Virus record (IMG/VR): IMGVR_UViG_3300032278_000125
Span: 1-22,663 of that record
DNA length: 22,663 bases
Direction: 5' to 3' (one strand)
Origin: a virus
Shown here one piece after another: positions 12,212-19,296 of this stretch. The translations under genes were made by a program, and so were the position numbers. The notes beneath the pieces were generated by a model. It searched no databases, had not been told where the DNA came from, and worked only from the letters and a program-made list of their open reading frames with translations. Each line of letters starts with the position of its first letter. The first letter of the stretch is position 1.

Positions 12212-12624
12212 TGCCACGCTCAGCCCTCGAACCGATCGGCGAGGCGGTCTATACCGCGTTGAACGTGTCGGCGTTTACGACGCTGGCCTCGGGCGGCGTG
12301 TATGACGACCCGCCGCAGAGTGTCAGCTATCCGTTCGCGTGGTACACGGTGCGCGAGGATGACACCGAGGGCACGTTCGGGCAGATCTTCAAACGGTGCC
12401 GGGTGCGAGTGCACTGTTTCTCGCAGTACGCCGGGAACCAGGAAGCGCAGCAAGTGATCAACAAGGCTGTCGACTTGATTCGCGGCACAACGCCGAGCCT
12501 GACGAACCACACGGCGATCCAAGTACTGCACGAGGGATCGACGTCGCTGCCCGACGAGCTGATCAACGGCATCAAAACCAAGCACATCGCGGCCGACTTC
12601 GTCTACACGGTGGCCGAGGATTAG
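12211..12624 (+). CDS. Tail terminator / tail completion protein (SPP1 gp17-like)
   Basis: 137 residues from the ATG at 12211 (TGATG overlap); the ATG at 12193 is less likely. It has an initial helix (L-E-P-I-G-E-A-V-Y-T-A-L), then V-Y-D-D-P-P-Q-S-V-S-Y-P-F-A-W-Y-T-V, a strand-rich R-C-R-V-R-V-H-C-F-S-Q-Y and a helix with A-Q-Q-V-I-N-K-A-V-D-L-I. This is the layout of DUF3168-type tail completion proteins, which cap the finished tail tube and join it to the head. It comes before rather than after the gp10-like protein, a small change from the HK97 gene order. Confidence 0.85.
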   Translation: MPRSALEPIGEAVYTALNVSAFTTLASGGVYDDPPQSVSYPFAWYTVREDDTEGTFGQIFKRCRVRVHCFSQYAGNQEAQQVINKAVDLIRGTTPSLTNHTAIQVLHEGSTSLPDELINGIKTKHIAADFVYTVAED

Positions 12625-12627
12625 GCG

Positions 12628-13050
12628 ATGGGCATCCGCAAACCGATCGACGCGACGGCGGCCAAGAGCGCGAATTTTAAACTACGCGGCCAGCGCGATC
12701 TGCGCGAGGCGCTCGAACGCCAGATGCGTCGGATCCCCGGCCAGGCAAAAGCCGCACTGGGCGACGAGGCCGAGTACCAGAAGGGACTCGCGCAGGAGCG
12801 CACGCCGTGGGATTCTGGCGACCTGGCCCGCTCTGCTATCGCGGGCGACGGGTTCCAGCTCGGCGACGACTTTGTCGCGAAGTATGGATTCGGCGGCGCA
12901 CCCGACGAGATCCCGTATGTCTTTATTCAGCATTACGCCCACTACAGGCACGACGACGGCGAGCGTAAGTGGCTGTACAACACGGCGCACCGGCAATCCG
13001 GTCGAATGCTCAAACGGCTCGCGCAGGATCTCCAGGTGAAGCGGATATGA
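12628..13050 (+). CDS. HK97 gp10-like neck/tail-component protein
   Basis: 140 residues. After a polar N-terminus come an amphipathic helix (R-D-L-R-E-A-L-E-R-Q-M-R-R-I-P-G-Q-A-K-A-A-L) and the family signature T-P-W-D-S-G-D-L-A-R-S, in which the phage gp10 family has a P-x-x-T/S-G-x-L motif, then V-F-I-Q-H-Y-A-H-Y-R-H and a C-terminal helix with L-Y-N-T-A-H-R-Q-S-G-R-M-L-K-R. It is expected at the head-tail neck. The assignment rests on this motif plus position; precise biochemical role is not established here. The stop overlaps the next start (ATGA). Confidence 0.7.
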   Translation: MGIRKPIDATAAKSANFKLRGQRDLREALERQMRRIPGQAKAALGDEAEYQKGLAQERTPWDSGDLARSAIAGDGFQLGDDFVAKYGFGGAPDEIPYVFIQHYAHYRHDDGERKWLYNTAHRQSGRMLKRLAQDLQVKRI

Positions 13051-13277
13051 CCGACCGCGATCGATCGTGCCATCGGTGCGGCGCGTCGGCTGAGTCGCGC
13101 GTCGAGTCGTGCGGGTTCGGCGAAGTGCGATCCGAGGTCTGCGGCGTGTGCGGGGCCGAGTGCCCCGAGCAAACTGCCGGGACTTTTTCAGGCGCGAAAA
13201 ATCCGCGATCGAAACGGCGGCGCGAGACACGACACCAGCACGAGGCCGAGCGCGATCTCGAACGCGCGACGAGGTGA
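13047..13277 (+). CDS. Small Cys-rich protein in the head-tail operon
   Basis: 76 residues, ATGA overlap with the gp10-like gene. C-H-R-C-G, then C-G-F-G-E-V-R-S-E-V-C-G-V-C-G-A-E-C give two C-x-x-C pairs about 24 residues apart, a zinc-ribbon spacing. The C-terminal 30 residues are strongly basic and charged (R-S-K-R-R-R-E-T-R-H-Q-H-E-A-E-R). Zinc-ribbon proteins are unusual in the connector segment of a head-tail operon. Not recognised; could bind nucleic acid. Confidence 0.65.
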   Translation: MTDRDRSCHRCGASAESRVESCGFGEVRSEVCGVCGAECPEQTAGTFSGAKNPRSKRRRETRHQHEAERDLERATR

Positions 13278-13282
13278 TCAGA

Positions 13283-13474
13283 ATGCCAAAAGGGAAAGAC
13301 TACATTGCAACGACGCGCCTGACGAATCGCGAGGGCGACGTGCTGGCCGCCGAGGGTCAGACGTGCGGCCAGGTGCCCGACAAGTCGATCGGCTGGCTCT
13401 CGAAGCAAAAGTTGATTATCCCGAAGAGCGAAGCCACGGGCGGGCGGTCGCGTGCACGTAGGGGGGGCGACTAA
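13283..13474 (+). CDS. Small basic protein before the tail tube gene
   Basis: 63 residues; a gaggtg site lies just before the ATG. Central pattern Y-I-A-T-T-R-L-T-N-R-E-G-D-V-L-A-A-E-G-Q-T-C, then V-P-D-K-S-I-G-W-L-S-K-Q-K-L-I-I-P-K, suggests a small beta-barrel-like module followed by a helix, loosely like the small protein after the capsid gene. The tail is Arg/Gly-rich. It overlaps the tail tube start by one base (TAATG). No named family; probably a virion or assembly component by position. Confidence 0.6.
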   Translation: MPKGKDYIATTRLTNREGDVLAAEGQTCGQVPDKSIGWLSKQKLIIPKSEATGGRSRARRGGD

Positions 13475-14193
13475 TGGCGAAGTATGGCGCGAAGGATGTC
13501 GGGTTTTTTCTGGTCGACGGCTACAACCTGATCGGCGTCTCGACGTCGCTCGCGGATAGCACGTCGGCAGAAATGGAAGAGACAACCGGCCTCGGCGACA
13601 GTTGGGCCGAGCAGACGGCGACCGGCGTGCGGTCTGCCGAGCTGACCGCCGACGGCTTCTACGACGATGCCAGCGACTCGGTCAACGCGGCGCTCAGCGG
13701 CAACGAGGCCACGTCGCGCGTGGTCTGTTACGCCTACGAATCAAACACGATTCACAAGGCAATGGTCGGGCACGAGGGCACATTCGGAGGCACGTATACG
13801 CGCACCGCGACGCGCGACGAGCTGACGAAGGCGTCGGCGAGTTGGACTGTGAGCGGGCAGAAAGACAACGGAATGATCATGCACGCGCTCGGGTCAGAGA
13901 CGGCGACCGGCACGGGCGGCGCGGCGAACAACGACGCGAGCACGTCGTCGGGCGCGGTCGGCTACTTGCAGGTTACGGTCAAGGCAGGCACGTCGCCGAC
14001 GCTCGACGCCAAGCTGCGCCACTCGGCCGACAATTCGACCTACGCCGATCTGCTGAGCTTCACGCAGGCGACCGACGTGACGGCCGAGCGCGTTACCGCG
14101 AGCGGCACCGTGAATCAGTACGTGCTGGCCAGTTGGACGCACGGCGGGACGTCGCCGGAGTTCACGTTTATGGTGGGCTTTGCGCGAGGCTAA
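13474..14193 (+). CDS. Major tail tube protein with C-terminal beta-rich domain
   Basis: 239 residues. Residues 1-138 are the tube domain: V-G-F-F-L-V-D-G-Y-N-L, E-E-T-T-G-L-G-D-S-W, T-G-V-R-S-A-E-L-T-A-D-G-F-Y-D-D, and Y-T-R-T-A-T-R-D-E-L-T. A Gly/Ala/Ser linker (about 141-160) leads to a beta-rich C-terminal domain (V-G-Y-L-Q-V-T-V-K-A-G and L-R-H-S-A-D-N-S-T-Y-A-D-L-L), which would decorate the tail surface, as in other siphoviruses. Its position just before the tail chaperones fits. A shorter paralogue is encoded 260 bases downstream. Confidence 0.85.
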   Translation: MAKYGAKDVGFFLVDGYNLIGVSTSLADSTSAEMEETTGLGDSWAEQTATGVRSAELTADGFYDDASDSVNAALSGNEATSRVVCYAYESNTIHKAMVGHEGTFGGTYTRTATRDELTKASASWTVSGQKDNGMIMHALGSETATGTGGAANNDASTSSGAVGYLQVTVKAGTSPTLDAKLRHSADNSTYADLLSFTQATDVTAERVTASGTVNQYVLASWTHGGTSPEFTFMVGFARG

Positions 14194-14450
14194 TGGATCT
14201 TGGACGTTATCAACATGCGGCGCGCGAGTTGGAACGCTTCGCGCGGCTGCAACTGTACGAGGCGACGGCCGAACAGGACGTTGCCGAGGCGCGCACGTTG
14301 CTCCGACTAACGGTCGGCGTGCGCCGCAAGCTCGAACGGTGGGCGGTTCCGGTGCCGCCCAAAACGGCAGACCACTCGCGCCGACGCGCGCCCGCTCGCC
14401 CCGGCTCTGCCGGTGCCTCGGTCGCCTCGCGACATTCGACAAGGGGCTGA
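14193..14450 (+). CDS. 85-aa protein between the two tail tube paralogues
   Basis: The ATG overlaps the tail tube stop (TAATG). Residues 1-50 are helical (Y-Q-H-A-A-R-E-L-E-R-F-A-R-L-Q-L-Y-E-A-T-A-E-Q-D-V-A-E-A-R-T-L-L-R-L) and could form a helical hairpin. Residues 51-85 are Pro/Arg/Ala-rich and low in complexity. Not recognised. It may be an assembly factor for the tube proteins, but this is only positional. The 3' end runs to three bases before the next ATG. Confidence 0.6.
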   Translation: MDLGRYQHAARELERFARLQLYEATAEQDVAEARTLLRLTVGVRRKLERWAVPVPPKTADHSRRRAPARPGSAGASVASRHSTRG

Positions 14451-14453
14451 CAG

Positions 14454-14873
14454 ATGGCGAAATACGGTAGTAACAGTTTGATCGTGGCGGTGGACAATTC
14501 ATCGGGATCGGTCGTGACGATGACCTCGTACATTACGTCGATCAACGCGATCGAAGTCGAGGCGATCTTGACTGAGTCGCACTCGTTCGGCGATGCCTGG
14601 TTTGAGCAGTTGGCGACCGGCGTACGCAAGGCGAGCGATCTGGTACTTGGCGGGCTGTACGACGACACGAGCACGACAGGGCCGGATGCGATCTTTAATG
14701 ACGTCGCCGACGGCCCGAGCGATAGCACTCGAACAGTGACGATCACGTTTGGGGGGTCGAAGACCTGCTCGTTCGAGGCGATCATCAGCAAGTACACCCG
14801 AACCGCGACACGCAACGAGCTGACCGCGTTCGAGGTAACGCTCGTACCGACGGGCACCGTAACAGAGGCGTAG
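14454..14873 (+). CDS. Second, shorter tail tube-like protein
   Basis: 139 residues, clearly related to the gene at 13474: both start M-A-K-Y-G; G-D-A-W-F-E-Q-L-A-T-G-V-R matches G-D-S-W-A-E-Q-T-A-T-G-V-R; G-L-Y-D-D matches G-F-Y-D-D; and K-Y-T-R-T-A-T-R-N-E-L-T matches T-Y-T-R-T-A-T-R-D-E-L-T. It lacks the C-terminal surface domain and ends right after the tube domain. It probably co-assembles in the tube, or forms a specialised ring such as the tail tip or terminal segment. A hairpin follows its stop. Confidence 0.85.
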   Translation: MAKYGSNSLIVAVDNSSGSVVTMTSYITSINAIEVEAILTESHSFGDAWFEQLATGVRKASDLVLGGLYDDTSTTGPDAIFNDVADGPSDSTRTVTITFGGSKTCSFEAIISKYTRTATRNELTAFEVTLVPTGTVTEA

Positions 14874-14885
14874 ATCGTTTCACAC

Positions 14886-14927
14886 GACGCCAGGCGCTCG
14901 CCGCAGAGTGTGGCCTCGCCTGGCGTC
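14886..14927 (+). terminator. Hairpin between tail tube and tail chaperone genes
   Basis: A perfect 11-base stem (14886-14896 with 14917-14927) closes a 20-base loop. There is no T-run, so it is more likely an attenuator or mRNA-stabilising stem than a full terminator. It would separate abundant tube-protein mRNA from low-level chaperone and tape-measure mRNA. Confidence 0.55.
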
Positions 14928-14945
14928 CTGTACTAAGGGGGCGAG

Positions 14946-15368
14946 ATGTTCGCATCGCGAATCACGAAAGAGATCCAGACGCCGACCGATCCGGCGTACA
15001 CGGTCACGATCCGGCAACTGTCGGGCCGGGCGAAAGCGCGGTGCCAGGAAGCCGTGATCACGCGTGCCGCGTCGCTGGTCGAGCGGATCGGCGGGGCCAA
15101 AGCGTTCGCGGCTATTCAGGATCTCGGAGGCGAGCGCGAAGTGCGCGAGGCGGTCGAGCGCGACCCGTCGCAGAGTTACGACCAAGCGACGGTACTCGTC
15201 GAGGGCATCGTCTCGTGGACGGCAGCCGAGGACGTGACACCCGAGCAGATCGACGACCTCGAACCCGAGACGTCAGATCTATTGTTCCGCGAGATCCTGC
15301 GGCTCAGTCGGGTCGCGGTAACGGCAGAGGATGCGACAAGCGATGCGGCTGCACGAAAAAACGGCTGA
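14946..15368 (+). CDS. Tail assembly chaperone, short form (lambda gpG-like)
   Basis: 140 residues, with aagggggcg before the ATG. The N-terminal R-I-T-K-E-I-Q-T-P-T-D-P-A-Y-T-V-T-I-R-Q-L-S-G-R-A-K-A-R is typical of chaperones that bind the tape measure, followed by helices with V-E-R-I-G-G-A-K and L-V-E-G-I-V-S-W-T and a C-terminal helical region (L-L-F-R-E-I-L-R-L-S-R). The gene lies immediately before the tape measure gene and ends with a slippery sequence, both diagnostic. The short form coats the tape measure while tail tube subunits assemble. Confidence 0.88.
   Translation: MFASRITKEIQTPTDPAYTVTIRQLSGRAKARCQEAVITRAASLVERIGGAKAFAAIQDLGGEREVREAVERDPSQSYDQATVLVEGIVSWTAAEDVTPEQIDDLEPETSDLLFREILRLSRVAVTAEDATSDAAARKNG
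15356..15362 (+). promoter_or_regulatory. Programmed -1 ribosomal frameshift site (A AAA AAC)
   Basis: The heptamer is in the correct register: codons CGA AAA AAC of the short chaperone, two codons before its stop at 15366. Slipping back one base opens the frame that runs to 15685. An imperfect hairpin at 15380-15403 (nine pairs, one bulge) lies 17 bases downstream and could stimulate slipping. Confidence 0.9.
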
Positions 15369-15685
15369 AGGCGTTTCACCGACTGCTGTCCGACAGCGAG
15401 TCGGCGAGCGCCGATCCCGAGCTGCTGCGCGTCTGGATGGTGTCGCGGTTGTGCGAGGAGTTCCATTGCCTGCCGACGGTCGCCGAAAAATTGTGGCTCG
15501 ACGATCCGCAGGACACCGCGATCCAGATCCTCGAACTGCGCGCCTATGCGAACGCGCTGCGGGCCTACACGCAGGCCGACGGAAAAATTGACAAGCTCGA
15601 CGAGTCGCCACTTATGGATCAAGTGATCGCCAACGTGTTCGCGCTGCACCAGGAACGGGTCGCCGCCCGCGAGGGTGACACCTAA
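15362..15685 (+). CDS. Tail assembly chaperone extension (gpT part of gpGT, made by -1 frameshift)
   Basis: This frame has no good start of its own before its conserved portion and is read after the shift. The fused product joins 14946-15362 to 15362-15685, about 246 residues. The extension begins R-L-K-A-F-H-R-L-L and includes V-W-M-V-S-R-L-C-E-E-F-H-C-L-P, W-L-D-D-P-Q-D-T-A-I-Q-I-L-E-L-R-A-Y-A-N-A and V-I-A-N-V-F-A-L-H-Q-E-R. In lambda the T part recruits tail tube subunits to the tape-measure/chaperone complex and the G:GT ratio is fixed by frameshift efficiency. The stop overlaps the tape measure start (TAATG). Confidence 0.88.
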   Translation, partial: RLKAFHRLLSDSESASADPELLRVWMVSRLCEEFHCLPTVAEKLWLDDPQDTAIQILELRAYANALRAYTQADGKIDKLDESPLMDQVIANVFALHQERVAAREGDT

Positions 15686-18600
15686 TGGCGACTGTCAACG
15701 TCGGCGTGCTCGAAGCGGTGCTCCGGCTGAAGGATACGATGTCGCCCGGCTTGAATAATGCGGGCAAGCAATTACGCCAGTTTGGCGCGAAGGCGCAGAC
15801 GGCGGGCGCATCGCTCACGCGCGGGATCTCGCTGCCGCTGGCGGCAATGGGCGGCCTGGCGGTGAAGGCGGCGATCGACTTCGAGAGTTCGTTCGCTGGT
15901 GTTCGCAAAACGGTCGACGCGACCGAGGCCGAGTTTCAAAACCTTGCCAAAGGGTTCCGCGCCCTGGCGCTCGAAATCCCGGTGTCAGTGAATCAACTGA
16001 ACAACATCGGCGAGGCCGCCGGGCAGCTCGGGATCAAGACCGAGAACATTCTCGACTTTACAAAAACAATGGCGCAGCTCGGGGTCGCGACGAACCTGAG
16101 CGCCGAAGAGGCGGCGACGTCACTGGCGCGGCTCGCGAACATTACCGGGATGGCGCAGGACGATTTCGACAAGCTCGGATCGACGGTCGTCGGCCTGGGC
16201 AATAACTTCGCGACGACCGAAGCCGAGATCGTCGAGTTCGGGCTGCGGATTGCTGGCGCGGGCGCGCAGATCGGACTGACCGAGGGCGAGATCCTCGGGT
16301 TAGGCACCGCGCTCTCGTCGGTCGGCATCGGGGCCGAGGCGGGCGGCACGGCGATCAGCAAAGTAATGATCCAGATCGCGAGCGCCGTGTCGACGGGCGG
16401 TGCCGAGCTGGATCAGTTCGCCGAGATTGCGTCGCGGACTGGCCGCATTGCGCGCGAGGATTTTGCGCAGGCGTTCGAGGAGGATGCCGCAGGCGCGATC
16501 GTCACGTTTATCGAAGGGCTGGGCACGCTCGACGATGCCGGGATCAACACGTTCGCCGTGCTCGAAGATCTCGGCATGTCGGAGATCCGCGTGCGCGATG
16601 CCATGCTGCGCGCGTCGGGTGCGGGCGACTTGCTGCGCGAGGCGGTCGAGGAAGGCAACACCGCGTGGACCGCGAACCTGGCGCTGACGAAGGAAGCCGC
16701 CGAGCGATTCAAGACGACCGCGTCACGACTGACGCTACTCAAAAACAAACTAGTCGACGTCGGGATCGAGCTGGGCGTTGCGCTGCTGCCGATGTTAGAG
16801 CGCCTGGTCGACATGGCCGACGCGGCGATCCCGAAGGTGCGCGCGCTGGTGCAGGGGTTCGCCGCGCTGCCGACGCCGATGCAGAACGCGGCGATCGGTG
16901 CGGGGGTGTTTGTCGCCGCGCTCGGGCCGATGTTGTTTGTTACGGGCGCGGTGTCGCACGCGTTCGGAACGCTCCTGCCGCTGCTCGGCGTGCTTAAGCG
17001 CGTGCTTGTCGGTGTCGGCGGTGGGCCGATCGTGAAGTTTGGCAGCCGTCTCGCACGGATCGCAACGTCGGCCGCAGGGTTGCGCGGCGTGCTGGTGACG
17101 CTCGGGCGAGTCGTTGTCGGGTTCTCGAACCCGGTCAGCCTCGCCGCGACGGCGGTGGCCTTGCTGGTCGGCTCGACCGAAACCGGGCGGCGCGTCATGT
17201 ATCAGCTCGGTCGGGTGATAAAGAATGTTGCGTTGTTGAGTATTCGACCGCTAATTTCCGAAGCGGTCGCCCTGTGGGGCGCGCTCAAAACGCTCGGCGC
17301 TTGGGTCGGCGACAAATTAACGCCCATCTTTCGGTTCTTCGGTGAGATCTTCGGATGGGTCGCCGATCGCCTCGAAGATCTGGCAGATTTTCTCAGCCTG
17401 GCCAAGACAAAAACTGAAGAGTTCACGCCCGCGATTAACACGCTGACGACCGCGACGCGCCAGGTCGACACGAGCCTGCGAGCCGTCGCCACGAGTGCGC
17501 CGAACGCCGGGGCCGGGTTGGAGACGTTCGGCACCAGAGCGGGCACCGCCTCGACCGCCGCCGATGATCTAGCGACAAAGCTCGACGAGCTGCGCGCCGG
17601 GATTCTCGACAGCGCGCTCGCGGGCGACGTCGCGAACCTCACGACGGTCTTCGAGGGACTCGACGACGAGCAACTCGCGAACACCGAGAACGCGAAACGG
17701 CTGGTCGATCAGATCCAGGCGTTGATCGATCGCGGCGGCCCTGTAAACGACGCGATGCGCGCCTATGCGACGAGCGCGGACCTGGCTGCCGACGCCGCCG
17801 CGCGAGCCGCCGAGAAAACGCGCGCCTTTAACAGCAAGGTAGAGGGCGCGATCACGACGATCACCGACGGCAATCTCGACGACGAGCTGCATGTGTGGGA
17901 AACGGCGCTTTCCGAAGTGCAGATCGCGGGCGAGTTGACCTACAACGAAGTCATGCGCCTGGGGGCGGAGGCGGTCACGCTGCGCCAGCGCGGCGCGCAA
18001 CTCTCGCCGCAGCTCGAAGAGGTTGCACGGCAACACGAGTATTGGCTCGCGATGATTAACGCGACCAAGCTCGGCGGCGTGACGCAAGACATCAAGCTGT
18101 TGAACGAGCAGCTCGTCGTACAGCCGTCACTATTTCAACAACTCCGCACGGCCTGGTCGGCGGTGCCCGGCATGATCACGAAAACGATCATGCAAGGCGG
18201 CGACGCGGTGCGCGCGGTCGGGTCGCACTTTGGCGGGCTGATCGGCACGCACCTAGAGGGCAAGCTCGTCGGCGCGCTTACCGGCAAAGTCGGCGCGGCG
18301 ATCGGCGCGGCGTTTGGTCCGATCGGGGCGATGGCCGGGCAACTGATCGGCAAGGGCATCAGCGCGGCGGTAAAGGAAGGCCTGAAGGGCTTACGAAAGC
18401 TCGGCGTGGCGCTCAAGGGGCTGTTCGGCCGGAGTACCGAGGACAACATTCGGATCATGGGCGAGCGGATGGGCTTCCAGTTTGGATCGAGTATGCAGCG
18501 CGCGATCGCGGCGACCTCGACCGAGATCGGGCACGACTACACGGCGTTCTTGCTGCACCTGTCGGAGATCACGCGCTCCCAGGGGTTGCATATGTCGGAG

Positions 18601-19296
18601 GACTACCAGCTCGTCGCGAGGACCGCCCGCGACCTCTGGTCGATGGTTGAGCAGGGGCACATTACAAGCGGCGAGGCGGCCGAGGCGATCGGGCCGATCC
18701 TCGAAGATCTTGCGGCGGGATTCGCGACTGCATCCGACACCGGGCAGATCCAGTTCTACGAGCTGATCCAGGTCGCGCACAAAATGGGCATGAGCCTCGA
18801 AGATCTGCGCGCGCTGGTCGGGTCACTGGCCGACGACGCGCTCGCGACGCAACTGAGCCGCGCGATTATCGACGTTAACGGCAACATCATCGATCTGGAC
18901 GCCTCGATCCGTAACCTGCCAGACGTGATCCACATTCGCACCGAGATCGAGTGGGATGTCGATAACGTGCCGTGGGACGAAATCCACGACGAGATGCAGG
19001 ATATCTTTAGCGACATCGTCGGCGAGGAAAGCGGCGATGCCGACAACTATACGCAAGGCTTCCAGCACGGCACGGGCGGGCGTTTCGTCGACTTTGGCGG
19101 CGGGCAGGGCACGTTGGTACGGTTGCACGGTCGCGAGGCGGTCGTGCCCGAAGGCCAGAGCGCGCCAGGGGTTGCTGCGCTCGCGCACGAGATCCGCGCG
19201 CTGCGGGCCGACCTCGAAGTCGAGCGCACGTTTCAATCGCAACTCGTGCCGAAGATGTTGGCGGCGGCGATCGCGCAGTCGGGGGCGACAAACTAA
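15685..19296 (+). CDS. Tail tape measure protein
   Basis: 1203 residues, the longest gene. Residues about 55-235 are the TP901-type core: F-E-S-S-F-A-G-V-R-K-T-V-D-A-T, then L-N-N-I-G-E-A-A-G-Q-L-G-I and S-S-V-G-I-G-A-E-A-G-G-T-A-I-S-K. Hydrophobic segments at about 405-445 (F-V-A-A-L-G-P-M-L-F-V-T-G) and a Gly/Ala-rich stretch at about 855-905 fit a role in DNA entry through the host membrane. The end has G-T-G-G-R-F-V-D-F-G and H-G-R-E-A-V-V-P, a common C-terminal module. It sets tail length; at the usual 1.5 angstrom per residue this gives a tail near 180 nm (inference). No peptidase domain was recognised. Confidence 0.96.
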   Translation: MATVNVGVLEAVLRLKDTMSPGLNNAGKQLRQFGAKAQTAGASLTRGISLPLAAMGGLAVKAAIDFESSFAGVRKTVDATEAEFQNLAKGFRALALEIPVSVNQLNNIGEAAGQLGIKTENILDFTKTMAQLGVATNLSAEEAATSLARLANITGMAQDDFDKLGSTVVGLGNNFATTEAEIVEFGLRIAGAGAQIGLTEGEILGLGTALSSVGIGAEAGGTAISKVMIQIASAVSTGGAELDQFAEIASRTGRIAREDFAQAFEEDAAGAIVTFIEGLGTLDDAGINTFAVLEDLGMSEIRVRDAMLRASGAGDLLREAVEEGNTAWTANLALTKEAAERFKTTASRLTLLKNKLVDVGIELGVALLPMLERLVDMADAAIPKVRALVQGFAALPTPMQNAAIGAGVFVAALGPMLFVTGAVSHAFGTLLPLLGVLKRVLVGVGGGPIVKFGSRLARIATSAAGLRGVLVTLGRVVVGFSNPVSLAATAVALLVGSTETGRRVMYQLGRVIKNVALLSIRPLISEAVALWGALKTLGAWVGDKLTPIFRFFGEIFGWVADRLEDLADFLSLAKTKTEEFTPAINTLTTATRQVDTSLRAVATSAPNAGAGLETFGTRAGTASTAADDLATKLDELRAGILDSALAGDVANLTTVFEGLDDEQLANTENAKRLVDQIQALIDRGGPVNDAMRAYATSADLAADAAARAAEKTRAFNSKVEGAITTITDGNLDDELHVWETALSEVQIAGELTYNEVMRLGAEAVTLRQRGAQLSPQLEEVARQHEYWLAMINATKLGGVTQDIKLLNEQLVVQPSLFQQLRTAWSAVPGMITKTIMQGGDAVRAVGSHFGGLIGTHLEGKLVGALTGKVGAAIGAAFGPIGAMAGQLIGKGISAAVKEGLKGLRKLGVALKGLFGRSTEDNIRIMGERMGFQFGSSMQRAIAATSTEIGHDYTAFLLHLSEITRSQGLHMSEDYQLVARTARDLWSMVEQGHITSGEAAEAIGPILEDLAAGFATASDTGQIQFYELIQVAHKMGMSLEDLRALVGSLADDALATQLSRAIIDVNGNIIDLDASIRNLPDVIHIRTEIEWDVDNVPWDEIHDEMQDIFSDIVGEESGDADNYTQGFQHGTGGRFVDFGGGQGTLVRLHGREAVVPEGQSAPGVAALAHEIRALRADLEVERTFQSQLVPKMLAAAIAQSGATN

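Noticed and set aside
13602-14192. Frame continuous with the 85-aa gene extending back through the tail tube gene
   Set aside because: The upstream part is a shadow of the tail tube reading frame; the TAATG overlap marks 14193 as the start.
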